This document shows, piece by piece, positions 32,159 through 43,974 of a stretch of DNA of 64,000 nucleotides. The notes beneath the pieces are model-generated. The model did not search any database. It saw nothing but the letters and a program-made list of their open reading frames with translations, and had not been told where the DNA came from. The first letter of the stretch is position 1. Each line of letters begins with the position of its first letter. Origin of the DNA: Pseudonocardiales bacterium (GTDB lineage: Bacteria; Actinomycetota; Actinomycetes; Mycobacteriales; Pseudonocardiaceae); assembly GCA_019243635.1 (NCBI GenBank), contig JAFAUB010000032.1, positions 46,057-110,056 on the forward strand, given 5' to 3'. Position numbers and translations under genes: made by a program.

Positions 32159-32188
32159 AGGATACCTGGGGCATTCGCCGAGGGTCAA
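32159..32188 (-). promoter_or_regulatory. Probable housekeeping promoter of the str operon
   Basis: On the minus strand TTGACC (32183-32188) and TATCCT (32159-32164) are separated by 18 nt, a good match to the main sigma-factor consensus. It gives a leader of about 270 nt before rpsL. The site lies just upstream of the divergent CoA-transferase start at 32222. Confidence 0.5.
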
Positions 32189-32221
32189 AACGGGGTCAGA
32201 ACGAGGCGAGGAGATGCATCG

Positions 32222-33340
32222 ATGCCAGGTCCACTGACCGGGCTGCGGGTGATCGAGCTGGCCGCGATCGGTCCCGGCCCCCATGCGGCGATGCTGCTGG
32301 CGGATCTGGGAGCCGACGTGGTGCGGGTTGAACGACCCTCCGGGGGTCTTCGGCTCGCCCCGGGCGCCGATGACCAGATGCTTCGCGGCCGGCGCTCGGT
32401 GATGTGTGACCTGAAGAACCCCTCCGGCCGGGAGACCATGCTGCGGCTGGTGGAGCGGGCCGACGTACTGATCGAGGGCTTGCGTCCCGGCGTCACCGAG
32501 CGACTGGGGCTCGGCCCGGCTGACTGCCACGCCCGCAACCCGCGACTGGTGTACGCGCGGATGACGGGATGGGGGCAGGACGGCCCGCTGGCCGAGCGCG
32601 CTGGGCACGACATCAACTACATCGCGCTGTCCGGCGTGCTGCACGCCGTCGGGAACGCGGGTGGCAAGCCGGTGCCGCCGCTGAACCTGGTCGGGGACTT
32701 CGGCGGTGGCTCGATGTTCCTGGTGACCGGAGTGCTGGCCGCGCTGTGGGAACGGGAGCGCTCCGGTGCCGGCCAGGTCGTCGACGCCGCCATGGTGGAC
32801 GGGGTCAGCGTGCTGGCCCAGATGTTCTGGTCGTTGCGCGCCTGCGGGTTGTGGAGCGAGGCGCGGGGCGGCAACCTGCTCGACTCGGGGGCTCCGTTCT
32901 ACGACACCTACGCCTGCTCTGACGGTCGCTACGTCGCCGTCGGAGCGCTGGAACCGCGGTTCTACGCGGCACTGCTGGAGGGCCTCGGGCTCACCGAGGC
33001 GGACCTGCCCGGACAGCTGGACCAGGCGGGGTGGCCGGTGTTGCGCCAGCGCTTCACCGCAGTGTTCGCCGGCCGTACTCGCGACGAATGGGCGGCGGTG
33101 TTCGAGGGAACCGACGCCTGCGTGGCACCGGTGCTGTCGTTCGCCGAGGTGCCCGCGCACCCGCACATCGCGGCTCGCGGCACCGTCATCACCCTCGGCG
33201 GGGTGCCCCAGGCCGCCCCCGCACCACGGTTCTCCCGCACCCATCCCAACCAGCCGACGCCCCCACCGAAGCCCGGCGCCGACACCGCCGGAGTATTCGC
33301 CGACTGGGGCGCCACGCCGCCTGCCGTTGCCGGCTCGTGA
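32222..33340 (+). CDS. mcr: CaiB/BaiF-family CoA-transferase, alpha-methylacyl-CoA racemase-like
   Basis: 372 aa. [37 protein letters not shown] is the family signature. The sequence continues LLRGRRSV-like [52 protein letters not shown] (the His and Asp of racemases) and [18 protein letters not shown]. It probably epimerises 2-methyl-branched acyl-CoAs for beta-oxidation. ATG preceded by GAGGAGA about 9 nt upstream. Assignment as racemase instead of a transferase rests on the [10 protein letters not shown] and GGGSM motifs. Confidence 0.88.
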   Translation: MPGPLTGLRVIELAAIGPGPHAAMLLADLGADVVRVERPSGGLRLAPGADDQMLRGRRSVMCDLKNPSGRETMLRLVERADVLIEGLRPGVTERLGLGPADCHARNPRLVYARMTGWGQDGPLAERAGHDINYIALSGVLHAVGNAGGKPVPPLNLVGDFGGGSMFLVTGVLAALWERERSGAGQVVDAAMVDGVSVLAQMFWSLRACGLWSEARGGNLLDSGAPFYDTYACSDGRYVAVGALEPRFYAALLEGLGLTEADLPGQLDQAGWPVLRQRFTAVFAGRTRDEWAAVFEGTDACVAPVLSFAEVPAHPHIAARGTVITLGGVPQAAPAPRFSRTHPNQPTPPPKPGADTAGVFADWGATPPAVAGS

Positions 33341-33734
33341 AGGATCCGGACCGCTGAGAGCATCGAGCCCCGCGGTGACGTCCCGGTGCGGAACCCTTCG
33401 GTGTACGGGTCGGTGCTCGTCACAGCGGCCACCGCTGCAGCTCGGGATCGTCGCGGCGCCACTGCCGCCGATTTCCTCGGGTCGGCCGGCGAGGTGGCGC
33501 GACCCCAACCCATGGCTGATGGCGCGACCGCAGGCGCGTCCCGCGAGAATCGCAAACCAGCCGGCAGCGCAGCGCTACAGCTCAAGCCCCGGTAGGGGCT
33601 GGTCGTGCTGGGTGAGGCCCGTCGACAGTACGGTGCGCACCGGGCTTTGAGCACACCCGAGGAGTGCTCACTCTCAGGCGGCAATAGGTGCGCGTGATAG
33701 TCCAGCGGGGACCGCGCCTAGTCAGGCGGGCGCC
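33341..33734. other. Region without recognisable gene
   Basis: 394 nt downstream of the CoA-transferase and downstream of the small minus-strand cassette. Open frames are present on both strands but have no family-like motifs. No tRNA, repeat or strong hairpin was seen. Confidence 0.5.
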
Positions 33735-33961
33735 TCACCGGGCACTCTTGGCGCACGCCGGGCAGACCTGCTCGGGGTCCGGCGGGTTGCCGGAGAATCC
33801 CAGACCGCGACCGAACGGGAGCACTCTGGGCACGAACGTCACACCGCACAGGCGGTCGCACAAGGCGGTCACAGTGCCGTCAGCGGGGCGCAGCGCGCCC
33901 CGGTGCGTGTCGTGACCACCGATCCGACCGCAGGTACCAAGACCACCGGGTCCTCGCTCAT
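33735..33961 (-). pseudogene. Small zinc-ribbon-like protein gene with apparent frameshift
   Basis: The ATG at 33961 overlaps the upstream gene's stop (ATGA) and opens MSEDPVVLVPAVGSVVTT. That frame ends after 30 codons. From about 33900 the neighbouring frame reads ALRPADGTVTALC, then LCGVTFVPRVLPFGRG and PPDPEQVCPACAKSAR to a TGA at 33735. Removing one GC from the run GCGCGC near 33898-33905 joins the two halves into a protein of about 75 aa with four cysteines. The cysteine pattern (C..C and CPAC) suggests a zinc ribbon. A mutation or a sequence error are equally possible. Confidence 0.5.
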
Positions 33962-34203
33962 CTGAGCCACCCGGTCAGCGCGCTGCGGAGCACCCGGATC
34001 CCGTCCTCGCCAAGGGTGACTTCACGAGCATCGGCGGTGTGCTGACCCAGCTCGATCCTCCCGCCGCGGGTGCTCACCACCAGCGTGGTGAAGCCCACCG
34101 GGCCCCGATGCGGCGCACAGGTCGCGGGGATCGTCCTGCGGCGCCTGCTTTTCGGCTGCGTCATGGGTAGGTCGTCGTCGGTGTCGTCGGTCATGGTTGA
34201 CAA
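33958..34203 (-). CDS. Small protein of XRE-regulator cassette
   Basis: 81 aa. A basic N-terminus (KSRRRRTIP) is followed by TTLVVSTRGGRIELGQHTADAREVTLGEDGIRVLRSALTGWLR. That pattern resembles small partner proteins found next to XRE/TPR regulators in actinobacteria (compare ...LDEDGA..LRDALTEWL). It follows the regulator by 53 nt and its stop overlaps the next ATG, which supports translation. Function unknown; a partner or antagonist of the regulator is inference. Confidence 0.6.
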   Translation of the reverse strand: MSTMTDDTDDDLPMTQPKSRRRRTIPATCAPHRGPVGFTTLVVSTRGGRIELGQHTADAREVTLGEDGIRVLRSALTGWLR

Positions 34204-34256
34204 CGATGACGTGGCAGCAGAAGCGGATCTTGACAGCGCGGCGAGTAGCCGCGAGA

Positions 34257-35487
34257 TCAGCCGACGCCCAGACCCATCCGATAAGCCATGCCGCGCAGCT
34301 CCCGACCGCCAGCCTCACGCCGCGACCGGCGCATCAGGTCCCCGACGGTCTCCCGCACGAACGGGTTCATGCGGATGCGCTGTGGCGCGATCTTCTCCGC
34401 CCGCAGCAGCGCGCCCACCGCCTGGTCACGGGTGGCCCGTTCCGACGCCATCCCGCGGCCCAGGTCAGCCCAGTACATCGCCTGACGGGCCGTGGAGGGC
34501 ACCTGTGCCGGGTCCACCCGCCGGGCGAGCTCCCGGGCCCGCCCCGGGTCTCCGAGCTCCACGGCAATGCTCACCCGCCAGATCCCGACGTTGTCCGGAC
34601 CGAAGTACAGGTTGCCGAACCCGCGACCGTTCACGCCGACCCGAGTGGCGATGGTTCCCGCTTCGTCGAGGTGGTCGGCGGCATCATCGGCTCGGCACGT
34701 CGCCGCCGACGCCAGCGCGGCGTTGAGGTGCAGCGCTCCGTACATCTGCTGGGCACGAGGGTCATCCAGGTGGCTCTCCAGCGCATTCAGCGCCCCGAAC
34801 CGACAGCTGTCGCATTCGCGGTCGTCCCTCTGTCCCGCCCAGGGTGTGCCCCCGCAGCCACGCGGCTAGTCCGAGCCACGCCGGGTCATCCAGATCCTCA
34901 GCGACCTGCCGGGCGCGGAACGCGGCCAGTGTCGGTAGGCCCCGAACACCCAGGTTCTTCAGCAGGACACCGGCAGTCTGATAGCAGTCCCCCAACGCCT
35001 GCAGGACGTCGACGCGGTGATCCGGGTCGGTGACGTAAAGCGCATGCAGTTCATTGAGTAAACCGGGCAGCACAACGCCCTCTGCCGCATAGTCACATGT
35101 TGGCCGTCGCTGCGTGTTGAGCCGGTTCATCTCCGCCGCGACAGCCGGCCACGGCCGGGCCTGCGCGCCGTCGGGTAGGACGCCGAGGTCGAGATCGGAC
35201 AGCGCCGCCTCCAGTGCCATCACGGCAGCCTGCGCCTCTCCGGTCACCGGGTCGGCCGCCGCTGGCGGGAATGCCTGCTCGGCCAGCTCCGAGGGTGCAA
35301 CCCGCAGCGCCGCCGCGATCGACTCGAGCAGAGAGCGTCGACCGACGATGCGCTCCCCGCGCTCGATCCGGGACAGGTAACTCTCGGTGATCCCCGCGAG
35401 TTCCGCGACGGCCCGCAAGGTCATCCCGCGCCAGGCCCGGATCTCCCCGACTCTACGGCCGATCGACCGCATAACCTCATCAGTCAT
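34257..35487 (-). pseudogene. XRE-family regulator with C-terminal helical repeats, frameshifted
   Basis: Two frames together make a protein of about 408 aa. The first (35487 down to about 34797) has the HTH RRVGEIRAWRGMTLRAVAELAGITESYLSRIERGERIVG and a helical region to HTLGGTEGRPRMRQLSVR. The second resumes with ALNALESHLDDPRAQQMYGALHLNAALASAATCRADD and runs to GMAYRMGLGVG. An extra base in the CCCC run at 34793-34796 (plus strand) separates them; dropping one restores SVRALNALESH. The architecture is the WhiJ/TPR-type regulator common in this group. Either a recent mutation or a base-calling error. Confidence 0.75.
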
Positions 35488-35815
35488 CGCGCGCCTTCCC
35501 TGGCCGGGTCCCCTCGCCGATGCCCCGAGGAGCTACCCCGGGGCGGACACCTCGGCGAAGAGGTGACGCAAGGCTACGCCCCGCACCCCTGTGCCGCTGG
35601 ACCTGACGGTCACGACCAGCTCGGCGGACGCGGTGCTCGACCGTCGCCCAGCTGTGATCGTCTTTGTCGGAGTCCGAGTGGTGCCCGGTGAGGAGCGCGA
35701 ACGTCAGGAACCTTGACCAGGACGCTCCACCGGTTCTCACCGACCGCGCGGTGATCCCCCCAGTCGATGGCCACTGAGGCGGGAAGCCAGTTGGGTCAAC
35801 TTCACTGTCGCCGAG
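35488..35815. other. Upstream region of XRE cassette
   Basis: About 330 nt between the rpoC terminator and the XRE regulator. It should contain the regulator's promoter, but I see no convincing hexamers and no gene. Confidence 0.4.
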
Positions 35816-35862
35816 TTCGACAGCAGGGGCTGTCGGGGACGACCCGAACAGCCCTGCTGTCG
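35816..35862 (-). terminator. rpoBC operon terminator
   Basis: Long near-perfect hairpin about 60 nt after the rpoC stop. The arms at 35816-35838 and 35845-35862 or just beyond (TTCGACAGCAGGG...CCCTGCTGTCGAA) pair over about 20 bp with two single-base bulges and a short GAC loop. No T-run. Confidence 0.7.
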
Positions 35863-35921
35863 AACGCGGCGCGCTGAGAGCACCCGCAGTCGGGCGATCA
35901 CTCGTTCATCATGTGTTCCGG

Positions 35922-38900
35922 TTACCTGTAGTCGCGACCGAAGTCGTAGTCGTCCAGGGGGACGGCTGCTCCGGTCCCGGCGGTACCGAACACCTCCGGC
36001 GAGTAGTAGCCCTCGTCGTAGGACGGGATCGCGTAGGCCGCAGCCCGGGCCTCCTCGGTCGGCTGCACCTCAATGTTGCGGTACCGGTTGATCCCGGTGC
36101 CGGCCGGGATCAACTTTCCGATGATCACATTCTCCTTGAGCCCGAGCAGCTTGTCGCTCTTGCCCTGGATCGCCGCGTCGGTGAGGATCTTGGTCGTCTC
36201 CTGGAACGACGCCGCGGACAGCCACGACTCGGTCGCCAGCGACGCCTTGGTGATCCCCATCAGGACCGGACGGCCGGAGGCGGGCTCGCTACCCTCCGAC
36301 ACCACCCGGCGGTTCTCCGACTCGAACTCGCCACGCTCGGCCAGCCCACCGGGAAGGAACTCGGTGGCGCCCGACTCGATGATCGTCACCCGGCGCAGCA
36401 TCTGCCGAACGATGACCTCGATGTGCTTGTCGTGGATGTCCACACCCTGCGACCGGTACACCTGCTGGACCTCGCGGACCAGGTGCAGCTGCACCTCCCT
36501 CGGTCCCATCACGCGGAGCACCTCGTGCGGGTCCACCACACCCTCGAGCAGCTTCTGGCCGACGGTGACGTGGTCCTCGTCGGCCAACGGCCGCTCGGTG
36601 CCATCGACGGTGATCACCGCAAGCCGCTGCCGCTTGGACAGCTTCTCGTAGACGATCTCCTCGCTACCATCGTCCGGAACGATGGTGATCTTCCAGAACT
36701 TGTCACCATCCTCGACCCGCACCCGGCCGTCGGCATCGGCGATCGGCGCCATGCCCTTGGGCACCCGGGCCTCGAACAGCTCCTGCACCCGGGGCAGACC
36801 GGTGGTGATGTCCTCACCGGCGATCCCACCCTGGTGGAAGGTACGCATGGTCAGCTGCGTGCCGGGCTCACCGATGGACTGCGCGGCCACGATGCCGACC
36901 GCCTCGCCCACGTCGACGAGCTTGCCGGTGGCCATGGACCGGCCGTAACACACCGCGCACACCCCGCTGGCGGACTCGCAGGTGAGCACCGAGCGCACCT
37001 TGACCCGAGCGACACCGACGGAGACCAGCCTGTCGATCGCGGGATCACCCAGGTCCGCGCCCCGAGGCATGATCACCGAGCCGGAGCCGTCCAGCACGTC
37101 CTCCGCGGTGCAGCGGGCGTACACGCTGGTCTGCACGTAGCGCTGCCGGATCAGGCGACCATCCGGTCCGGCCTCGACGACCGGCATCGGGATACCGCGT
37201 TCGGTGCCACAGTCGTGCTCCCGCACGATGACGTCCTGCGAGACGTCCACCAGCCGCCGGGTCAGGTACCCGGAGTCGGCGGTCCGCAACGCGGTGTCGG
37301 CCAGTCCCTTGCGGGCGCCGTGCGTGGCGATGAAGTACTCCAGCACACTCAGGCCCTCACGGAAGTTGTGCTTGATCGGTCGTGGGATGTACTCGCCCTT
37401 GGGGTTGGAGACCAGGCCGCGCATCCCCGCCAGGGACCGGACCTGCGTCATGTTCCCGGCCGCCCCGGAAGACACGATCGTGAAGACCGGGTTCTCCTCC
37501 GGGAAGTTGGCCTCCATCGCCTTGGCCACCTCGTCGGTGGCCTGCGACCAGATCTTCACCAGCTCGCCGTTGCGCTCGTCGTGCGAGAGCACGCCACGCT
37601 GGTAGCGCTTCTCCACCTGGTCGGCCTTCGCCTCGTACTGGTCGAGGATCTCCTGCTTGGCGGCCGGCACCACCACGTCGGAGCTGGACAGGGTCACCCC
37701 AGAGCGGGTGGCCCAGTGGAAGCCGGCGTCCTTGAGCTTGTCCAGCGTCTGGGCGACGGCGACCATCGGGTACCGCTCGGCGAGGTCGTTGACGATCGCG
37801 GCCTGGCGCTTCTTGGGCAGTATGTCGTTGACGTACGGATAGTCCTCGGGCAGCAGGTCGTTGAACAGCACCCGTCCCACGGTGGTGTCCGCGATCCACG
37901 TCGCTCCCGGTTCCCAGCCCTGGGCCTCCCGCAGCCGAGCCTGCTCGCTGACCGGTGGGACCACCCCGCGCAGCCGGACCCGTATCCTGGCCTGCAACCC
38001 GATCGTGCCGCGGTCCAGCGCCATCAGCGCCTCGGCGGGCGAGGAGAACGAGCGGCCCTCACCCGTGTCGCCCTCACGGAGCTTGGTGAGGTGGTACAGG
38101 CCGGTGACCATGTCCAGCCGAGGCATGGCCAGCGGACGACCCGAGGCGGGGGACAGGATGTTGTTGCTGGACAGCATCAGGATCCGCGCCTCGGCCTGCG
38201 CCTCGGCCGACAGCGGCAGGTGCACCGCCATCTGGTCGCCGTCGAAGTCCGCGTTGAACGCCTCGCAGACCAGCGGGTGCAGCTGGATCGCCTTACCCTC
38301 GACCAGCTGCGGCTCGAAAGACTGGATGCCCAGCCGGTGCAGGGTCGGCGCCCGGTTCAGCAGCACCGGGTGCTCGGTGATGACCTCCTCGAGGACGTCC
38401 CACACCTGCGGACGCTGCCGCTCCACCATCCGCTTGGCCGACTTGATGTTCTGCGCGTGGTTGAGGTCGACCAGGCGCTTCATCACGAACGGCTTGAACA
38501 GCTCCAGCGCCATCTGCTTGGGCAGGCCGCACTGGTGCAGCTTGAGCTGTGGACCGACCACGATGACCGAGCGGCCGGAGTAGTCGACCCGCTTGCCGAG
38601 AAGGTTCTGCCGGAACCGGCCCTGCTTGCCCTTGAGCAGGTCGGACAGCGACTTCAGCGGGCGGTTTCCCGGGCCGGTCACCGGACGGCCACGGCGGCCG
38701 TTGTCGAACAGCGCGTCGACGGCCTCCTGCAGCATCCGCTTCTCGTTGTTGACGATGATCTCGGGCGCGCCCAGGTCGATGAGCCGCTTGAGCCGGTTGT
38801 TCCGGTTGATCACCCGACGGTAGAGGTCGTTGAGGTCGGAGGTGGCGAACCGGCCACCGTCGAGCTGCACCATGGGGCGTAGGTCCGGCGGGATCACCGG

Positions 38901-39851
38901 CACGCAGTCCAGCACCATGCCCATCGGGTTGTTACGGGTGACCTGGAAGGCCGCGACAACCTTGAGGCGCTTGAGCGCGCGCAGCTTTTTTTGGCCCTTG
39001 CCGCTGCGGATGGTCTCGCGCAGGTTCTCCGACTCGGCGTCGATGTCGAAGTTCTCCATCAGTTTCTGGATCGCCTCGGCGCCCATGGCGCCGGTGAAGT
39101 AATCACCATAGCGATCGTAGAGCTCCCGGTAGAGCAGCTCATCCACGATGAGCTGGCCGACCTCCAGCTTGGTGAACGTCTCCCAGATCTCATCGAGCCG
39201 GTCGATCTCGCGCTGGGCGCGGTCCCGAAGCTGGCGCATCTCGCGCTCGCCACCCTCTTTGACCTTGCGCCGCACATCGTTCTTGGCGCCTTCGGTCTCC
39301 AGCTCGGCGAGGTCGGCCTCAAGCTTCTGCGCGCGCTCCTCGATGTCCGCGTCGCGGCGGTCCGCCAGTCGTTTGCGTTGGACACCGATCTCGCTCTCCA
39401 GGGTCGGCAGATCGTTGTGCCGCTCCTCGGTGTTCACCGCGGTGATGGCGTAGGCAGCGAAGTAGATGATTTTCTCAAGATCCTTGGGAGCCAGGTCGAG
39501 CAGATAACCCAGCCTGCTCGGGACACCCTTGAAGTACCAGATGTGGGTCACCGGTGCGGCCAGCTCGATGTGACCCATCCGCTCACGACGCACCTTGGCG
39601 CGGGTGACCTCGACGCCGCAGCGCTCGCAGATGATACCTTTGAAACGAACGCGCTTGTACTTACCGCAGTAGCACTCCCAGTCCCGGGTGGGACCGAAGA
39701 TCTTCTCGCAGAAAAGTCCGTCCTTCTCCGGCTTGAGCGTGCGATAGTTGATGGTCTCCGGCTTCTTGACCTCACCGAAGGACCACTGGCGGATGTCCTC
39801 TGCGGTCGCGAGGCCGATGCGGAGCTCGTCGAAGAAGTTGACGTCAAGCAC
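35922..39851 (-). CDS. rpoC: RNA polymerase subunit beta'
   Basis: 1309 aa. The active-site Mg motif [15 protein letters not shown] is present. So are the N-terminal zinc site ([24 protein letters not shown]), the switch regions, and the second zinc site with [16 protein letters not shown] start with GAAGGAA upstream. The end [12 protein letters not shown] resembles other actinobacterial RpoC. Expressed with rpoB 193 nt upstream. Confidence 0.98.
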   Translation of the reverse strand: MLDVNFFDELRIGLATAEDIRQWSFGEVKKPETINYRTLKPEKDGLFCEKIFGPTRDWECYCGKYKRVRFKGIICERCGVEVTRAKVRRERMGHIELAAPVTHIWYFKGVPSRLGYLLDLAPKDLEKIIYFAAYAITAVNTEERHNDLPTLESEIGVQRKRLADRRDADIEERAQKLEADLAELETEGAKNDVRRKVKEGGEREMRQLRDRAQREIDRLDEIWETFTKLEVGQLIVDELLYRELYDRYGDYFTGAMGAEAIQKLMENFDIDAESENLRETIRSGKGQKKLRALKRLKVVAAFQVTRNNPMGMVLDCVPVIPPDLRPMVQLDGGRFATSDLNDLYRRVINRNNRLKRLIDLGAPEIIVNNEKRMLQEAVDALFDNGRRGRPVTGPGNRPLKSLSDLLKGKQGRFRQNLLGKRVDYSGRSVIVVGPQLKLHQCGLPKQMALELFKPFVMKRLVDLNHAQNIKSAKRMVERQRPQVWDVLEEVITEHPVLLNRAPTLHRLGIQSFEPQLVEGKAIQLHPLVCEAFNADFDGDQMAVHLPLSAEAQAEARILMLSSNNILSPASGRPLAMPRLDMVTGLYHLTKLREGDTGEGRSFSSPAEALMALDRGTIGLQARIRVRLRGVVPPVSEQARLREAQGWEPGATWIADTTVGRVLFNDLLPEDYPYVNDILPKKRQAAIVNDLAERYPMVAVAQTLDKLKDAGFHWATRSGVTLSSSDVVVPAAKQEILDQYEAKADQVEKRYQRGVLSHDERNGELVKIWSQATDEVAKAMEANFPEENPVFTIVSSGAAGNMTQVRSLAGMRGLVSNPKGEYIPRPIKHNFREGLSVLEYFIATHGARKGLADTALRTADSGYLTRRLVDVSQDVIVREHDCGTERGIPMPVVEAGPDGRLIRQRYVQTSVYARCTAEDVLDGSGSVIMPRGADLGDPAIDRLVSVGVARVKVRSVLTCESASGVCAVCYGRSMATGKLVDVGEAVGIVAAQSIGEPGTQLTMRTFHQGGIAGEDITTGLPRVQELFEARVPKGMAPIADADGRVRVEDGDKFWKITIVPDDGSEEIVYEKLSKRQRLAVITVDGTERPLADEDHVTVGQKLLEGVVDPHEVLRVMGPREVQLHLVREVQQVYRSQGVDIHDKHIEVIVRQMLRRVTIIESGATEFLPGGLAERGEFESENRRVVSEGSEPASGRPVLMGITKASLATESWLSAASFQETTKILTDAAIQGKSDKLLGLKENVIIGKLIPAGTGINRYRNIEVQPTEEARAAAYAIPSYDEGYYSPEVFGTAGTGAAVPLDDYDFGRDYR

Positions 39852-39986
39852 GTCTCGTTCCTTCTCCCCTGTGTTGTCGAAACCCTGATGTCGTCGCCCG
39901 GCTCAATGGGGTCCGGTCTGGAGGACGGAATCAGGGTGGGGCCCGTGCGGGGTATCTCTTTACTGCGTGTCCGATGTGTTTGGTGC

Positions 39987-40029
39987 GCCCGGCGCGGGAG
40001 TGGGCGGGAGGACCACCCCCGCGCCGGGC
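39987..40029 (-). other. 12-bp perfect hairpin in the rpoB-rpoC gap
   Basis: GCCCGGCGCGGG (39987-39998) pairs perfectly with CCCGCGCCGGGC (40018-40029) around 19 nt, starting about 15 nt after the rpoB stop. It could attenuate or process the rpoBC message. No T-run. Confidence 0.5.
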
Positions 40030-40044
40030 ACGGTCTTGGAGCCG

Positions 40045-43000
40045 TTACTGCACGACGTCATCCACCGACGGGGACTCGGGGCGAGCCAGGTTGATGCCGA
40101 GGTTGGCAGCCGCCCGCTCCAGGTCCTCATCGTCGGAGTCCCGCATCTCGATCGCCGCCCCGTCGCTGGAGAGCACCTCGACGTTGAGGCACAGCGACTG
40201 CAGCTCCTTGAGCAGAACCTTGAACGACTCGGGTATCCCGGGCTCGGGAATGTTCTCGCCCTTGACGATGGCCTCGTACACCTTCACCCGGCCGAGCACG
40301 TCGTCGGACTTGATCGTCAACAGTTCCTGCAGGGTGTAAGCCGCCCCGTAGGCCTGCATCGCCCAGCACTCCATCTCACCGAAGCGTTGGCCACCGAACT
40401 GCGCTTTTCCACCGAGCGGTTGCTGCGTAATCATCGAGTACGGACCGGTCGAGCGAGCGTGGATCTTGTCATCGACCAGGTGCAGCAGCTTGATGATGTA
40501 CATGTAGCCGACCGCGACCGGGTAAGGGTACGGCTCACCGGTGCGACCGTCGAACAACTGCGCCTTGCCGTTGGACCCGACCATCTGCTCGCCGTCTCGG
40601 TTGGGCAGCGTGGAACCGAGCAGCCCGGTGATCTCCTCCTCCCGAGCACCATCGAACACCGGCGTGGCGACCACGGTGCCAGGCTCGGCCTGGTACAGCT
40701 CCTCAGGCAGCCGGGAAGCCCACTCCGGATCACCGTTGATCCGCCATCCACTCTTGGCGATCCAGCCGAGGTGGGTCTCCAGGATCTGCCCGATGTTCAT
40801 CCGGCGCGGGACACCGTGGGTGTTGAGGATGATGTCCACCGCTGTCCCGTCGGGCAGGAACGGCATGTCCTCCACCGGGAGGATCTTGCCGATGACGCCC
40901 TTGTTACCGTGCCGGCCGGCGAGCTTGTCCCCGTCCTGGATCTTGCGCTTCTGCGCGACATAGACCCGGACCAGCTCGTTGACGCCGGGCGACAGCTCGT
41001 CGTCGTCCTCCCGGGAGAACACCCGGATACCGATGACCTTGCCGGTTTCGCCATGCGGCACCTTGAGGCTGGTGTCGCGGACCTCGCGGGCCTTCTCACC
41101 GAAGATGGCGCGCAGCAGCCGCTCCTCGGGGGTCAGCTCGGTCTCGCCCTTCGGCGTCACCTTGCCGACCAGGATGTCCCCGGCCTGCACCTCGGCACCG
41201 ATCCGGATGATGCCTCGCTCGTCGAGATCCGCCAACACCTCCTCGGAGACGTTCGGGATGTCCCGAGTGATCTCCTCAGCACCGAGCTTGGTGTCCCGGG
41301 CGTCGATCTCATGCTCGTCGATGTGGATCGAGGTGAGCACGTCGTCCTGCACCAGACGCTGGCTCAGGATGATCGCGTCCTCGTAGTTGTGGCCCTCCCA
41401 CGGCATGATCGCGACGAGTAGGTTCTTACCCAGAGCCATCTCACCTTTGTCGGTGCACGGCCCATCGGCGATCACCTGGCCTCTCTCCACCCGGTCGCCC
41501 TCGGTCACGATGGGCCGCTGGTTGATGCAGGTGCCCTGGTTGGACCGGTGGAACTTGTGCATCCGGTAGGTCTGCCGGCTACCGTCGTCGGCCATGACGG
41601 TGACGTAGTCGGCGCACAGCTCCTCGACCACGCCGGCCCTGTCGGCCACCACGACGTCACCGGCATCCACCGCGGCCCGCAGCTCCATACCGGTTCCCAC
41701 CAACGGCGCGTCGCTGCGCAGCAGCGGTACCGCCTGGCGCTGCATATTGGCGCCCATCAGGGCGCGGTTGGCGTCGTCGTGCTCGACGAACGGGATCATG
41801 GCGGTGGCCACCGAGACCATCTGCTGAGGCGAGACGTCCATGTAGTCCACGCCCTGCGGGTCGATGTAGTCGACCTCGCTGCCCTTGCGCCGAACCAGCA
41901 CGCGCTCCTCGGCGAAGCCGCCATCCTCCCGCAGGACCGCGTTGGCCTGCGCGATGACGTGCCGGTCCTCCTCATCGGCGGTCAGGTAGTCGATCTGCTC
42001 GGTGACCTGGCCGCCGACGACCTTGCGGTAGGGCGTCTCGATGAACCCGAACGGGTTCACCCGGGCGTAGGACGACAACGACCCGATCAGCCCGATGTTC
42101 GGACCCTCCGGGGTCTCGATCGGGCACATCCGGCCGTAGTGCGACGAGTGCACGTCACGGACCTCGAAGCCGGCCCGCTCCCGGGACAGACCACCGGGGC
42201 CCAGCGCGGACAGCCGCCGCTTGTGGGTCAGCCCGGCCAGCGGGTTGGTCTGGTCCATGAACTGGGACAGCTGGGAGGTGCCGAAGAACTCCTTGATCGC
42301 CGCCACCACGGGACGAATGTTGATCAAGGTCTGCGGCGTGATGGCCTCGACGTCCTGAGTGGTCATCCGCTCCCGAACGACCCGCTCCATGCGCGACAGG
42401 CCGACCCGGATCTGGTTCTGGATCAACTCACCCACGGTGCGCAGGCGGCGGTTGCCGAAGTGGTCGATGTCGTCGGTCTCCACCGGCACCACCGCGCCGG
42501 CCGCACTGTTCGCGGCCGGCATCGTCGTCTCACCCGCGTGCAGCCGGACGAGGTAGTCGATGGTGGTGACGATGTCGTCCTCGGTGAGCACCCCGTTGCG
42601 GTAGGGCAGGCGCAGGCCCAGCTTCTTGTCGGCCTTGTAGCGGCCGACCTTGGCCAGGTCGTAGCGCTTGACCTTGAAGAAGAGGTTCTCCAGCAGCGCC
42701 TGCGCGCTCTCCTTGGTGGGCGGCTCGCCCGGACGCAGCTTGCGGTAGATGTCCAGCAGCGCCTCGTCAGGGCCTGCGGTGTGATCCTTCTCCAGGGTGG
42801 CGAGCAGTGTCTCGGAGTGCGCGAAGCGCGCGGCGATCCGCTCGGTCGTCCAGCCCAGTGCCTTGAGCAGCACGGTCACCGGCTGACGGCGCTTGCGGTC
42901 GATCCGCACGCCCACCGTGTCGCGCTTGTCGACGTCGAACTCCAGCCAGGCGCCACGACTGGGGATGATCTTGACGCTGTAGACGTCCTTGTCGGTGGTC

Positions 43001-43539
43001 TTGTCCACCGCGTGGTCGAAGTACACGCCAGGGGAGCGGACGAGCTGGGACACCACGACCCGCTCGGTCCCGTTGATGATGAAGGTGCCCTTGTTGGTCA
43101 TCATCGGGAAGTCGCCCATGAACACCGTCTGCGACTTGATCTCACCGGTGTTGTTGTTGGTGAACTCGGCCGTGACGAACAGCGGCGCCGCGTACGTCAT
43201 GTCCTTGTCCCGGCACTCCTCCACGGAGGCCTTGACCTCGTCGAAGCGAGGGTCCGAGAAGGACAGGGACATCGAGCCGGAGAAGTCCTCGATCGGAGAG
43301 ATCTCCTCGAGCACCTCGGCGAGGCCACCGATGGGCTGCTCGTCACCTTCCTCGATGCGGCGCTGGTACCACTTGTCGTGACCGATCAGCCAATCGAACG
43401 ACTGGATCTGCAAGTCCAGCAGATTGGGGACCTGGAGCGGCTCACGGATCTTCGCGAAAGACGGACGGGCCGGAGCCCCCGGAAGACGGGACACGGAGTT
43501 GTTCGCAGCAGAGGTCTTGGTCGGGCGGGAGACTGCCAA
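40045..43539 (-). CDS. rpoB: RNA polymerase subunit beta
   Basis: 1164 aa. The rifampicin-binding cluster reads [19 protein letters not shown] then [14 protein letters not shown]. Asp516, His526 and Ser531 (E. coli numbers) are unchanged, so rifampicin sensitivity is expected. Other landmarks are [34 protein letters not shown] and the C-terminal [36 protein letters not shown] start with GGAAGGA 8 nt before it. Confidence 0.98.
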   Translation of the reverse strand: MAVSRPTKTSAANNSVSRLPGAPARPSFAKIREPLQVPNLLDLQIQSFDWLIGHDKWYQRRIEEGDEQPIGGLAEVLEEISPIEDFSGSMSLSFSDPRFDEVKASVEECRDKDMTYAAPLFVTAEFTNNNTGEIKSQTVFMGDFPMMTNKGTFIINGTERVVVSQLVRSPGVYFDHAVDKTTDKDVYSVKIIPSRGAWLEFDVDKRDTVGVRIDRKRRQPVTVLLKALGWTTERIAARFAHSETLLATLEKDHTAGPDEALLDIYRKLRPGEPPTKESAQALLENLFFKVKRYDLAKVGRYKADKKLGLRLPYRNGVLTEDDIVTTIDYLVRLHAGETTMPAANSAAGAVVPVETDDIDHFGNRRLRTVGELIQNQIRVGLSRMERVVRERMTTQDVEAITPQTLINIRPVVAAIKEFFGTSQLSQFMDQTNPLAGLTHKRRLSALGPGGLSRERAGFEVRDVHSSHYGRMCPIETPEGPNIGLIGSLSSYARVNPFGFIETPYRKVVGGQVTEQIDYLTADEEDRHVIAQANAVLREDGGFAEERVLVRRKGSEVDYIDPQGVDYMDVSPQQMVSVATAMIPFVEHDDANRALMGANMQRQAVPLLRSDAPLVGTGMELRAAVDAGDVVVADRAGVVEELCADYVTVMADDGSRQTYRMHKFHRSNQGTCINQRPIVTEGDRVERGQVIADGPCTDKGEMALGKNLLVAIMPWEGHNYEDAIILSQRLVQDDVLTSIHIDEHEIDARDTKLGAEEITRDIPNVSEEVLADLDERGIIRIGAEVQAGDILVGKVTPKGETELTPEERLLRAIFGEKAREVRDTSLKVPHGETGKVIGIRVFSREDDDELSPGVNELVRVYVAQKRKIQDGDKLAGRHGNKGVIGKILPVEDMPFLPDGTAVDIILNTHGVPRRMNIGQILETHLGWIAKSGWRINGDPEWASRLPEELYQAEPGTVVATPVFDGAREEEITGLLGSTLPNRDGEQMVGSNGKAQLFDGRTGEPYPYPVAVGYMYIIKLLHLVDDKIHARSTGPYSMITQQPLGGKAQFGGQRFGEMECWAMQAYGAAYTLQELLTIKSDDVLGRVKVYEAIVKGENIPEPGIPESFKVLLKELQSLCLNVEVLSSDGAAIEMRDSDDEDLERAAANLGINLARPESPSVDDVVQ

Positions 43540-43974
43540 GATTGCGTCCTTCCGAACACTAGCGCTGCCGAGCGCAGGACCACATGGTCACCCGGTGACC
43601 ACACTCCCGGCGCGGTGTTGGTGCACTTGCTGATGTAGTTGTCGAGATGCTGTTGTCGTTTGCGGTTGTTACCTCGGTTGGTGCCAGCGACGGTGCTCAC
43701 CATCGACGCAGCCCACGCCGCCCTGCAGGCAGGGAGATGACGAGGGCAGCGCAAAGAAGCAGTCTAACCGCTAGGACGGCGACTGTCCAGCACCGGGCGA
43801 AGCCGGCGCAAGCGTGCTCCTAGAGTGACCTGCCAGACGCCGCCCGTCAAGAGTGCGTCGTCCGATCAGTGGTGGGACATGCACGATGAGCGGCCCTGGG
43901 GCTGACCGGCGCGGCCGATCAACGCCGGGAGTGGGACCCGGGATGGAGTGGGTGAGAGTCACCCACGGAAGCGG
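43540..43974. other. rpoB upstream region
   Basis: 435 nt containing the rpoB promoter and a leader of about 210 nt, downstream of the Mce-associated gene. No gene was recognised. Confidence 0.6.
43761..43789 (-). promoter_or_regulatory. rpoBC promoter
   Basis: Minus-strand TGGACA (43784-43789) and TAGACT (43761-43766) with a 17-nt spacer, a strong match to actinobacterial housekeeping promoters. Expected start near 43753, leaving a leader of about 210 nt before rpoB. A second TTGACG at 43846-43851 lacks a good -10. Confidence 0.65.

Noticed and set aside
32962..33684. 240-codon minus-strand frame over the end of the CoA-transferase
   Set aside because: Antisense to a well-supported gene and without motifs.
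34790..34800. Programmed frameshift in the XRE regulator
   Set aside because: No slippery heptamer or downstream structure typical of programmed events; a simple indel explains it.
35913..38882. 989-codon plus-strand frame opposite rpoC
   Set aside because: Antisense mirror of rpoC codons (His/Leu/Asp/Val-rich); no ribosome site or motifs.
41548..43638. 696-codon plus-strand frame opposite rpoB
   Set aside because: Same antisense pattern, fully explained by rpoB.
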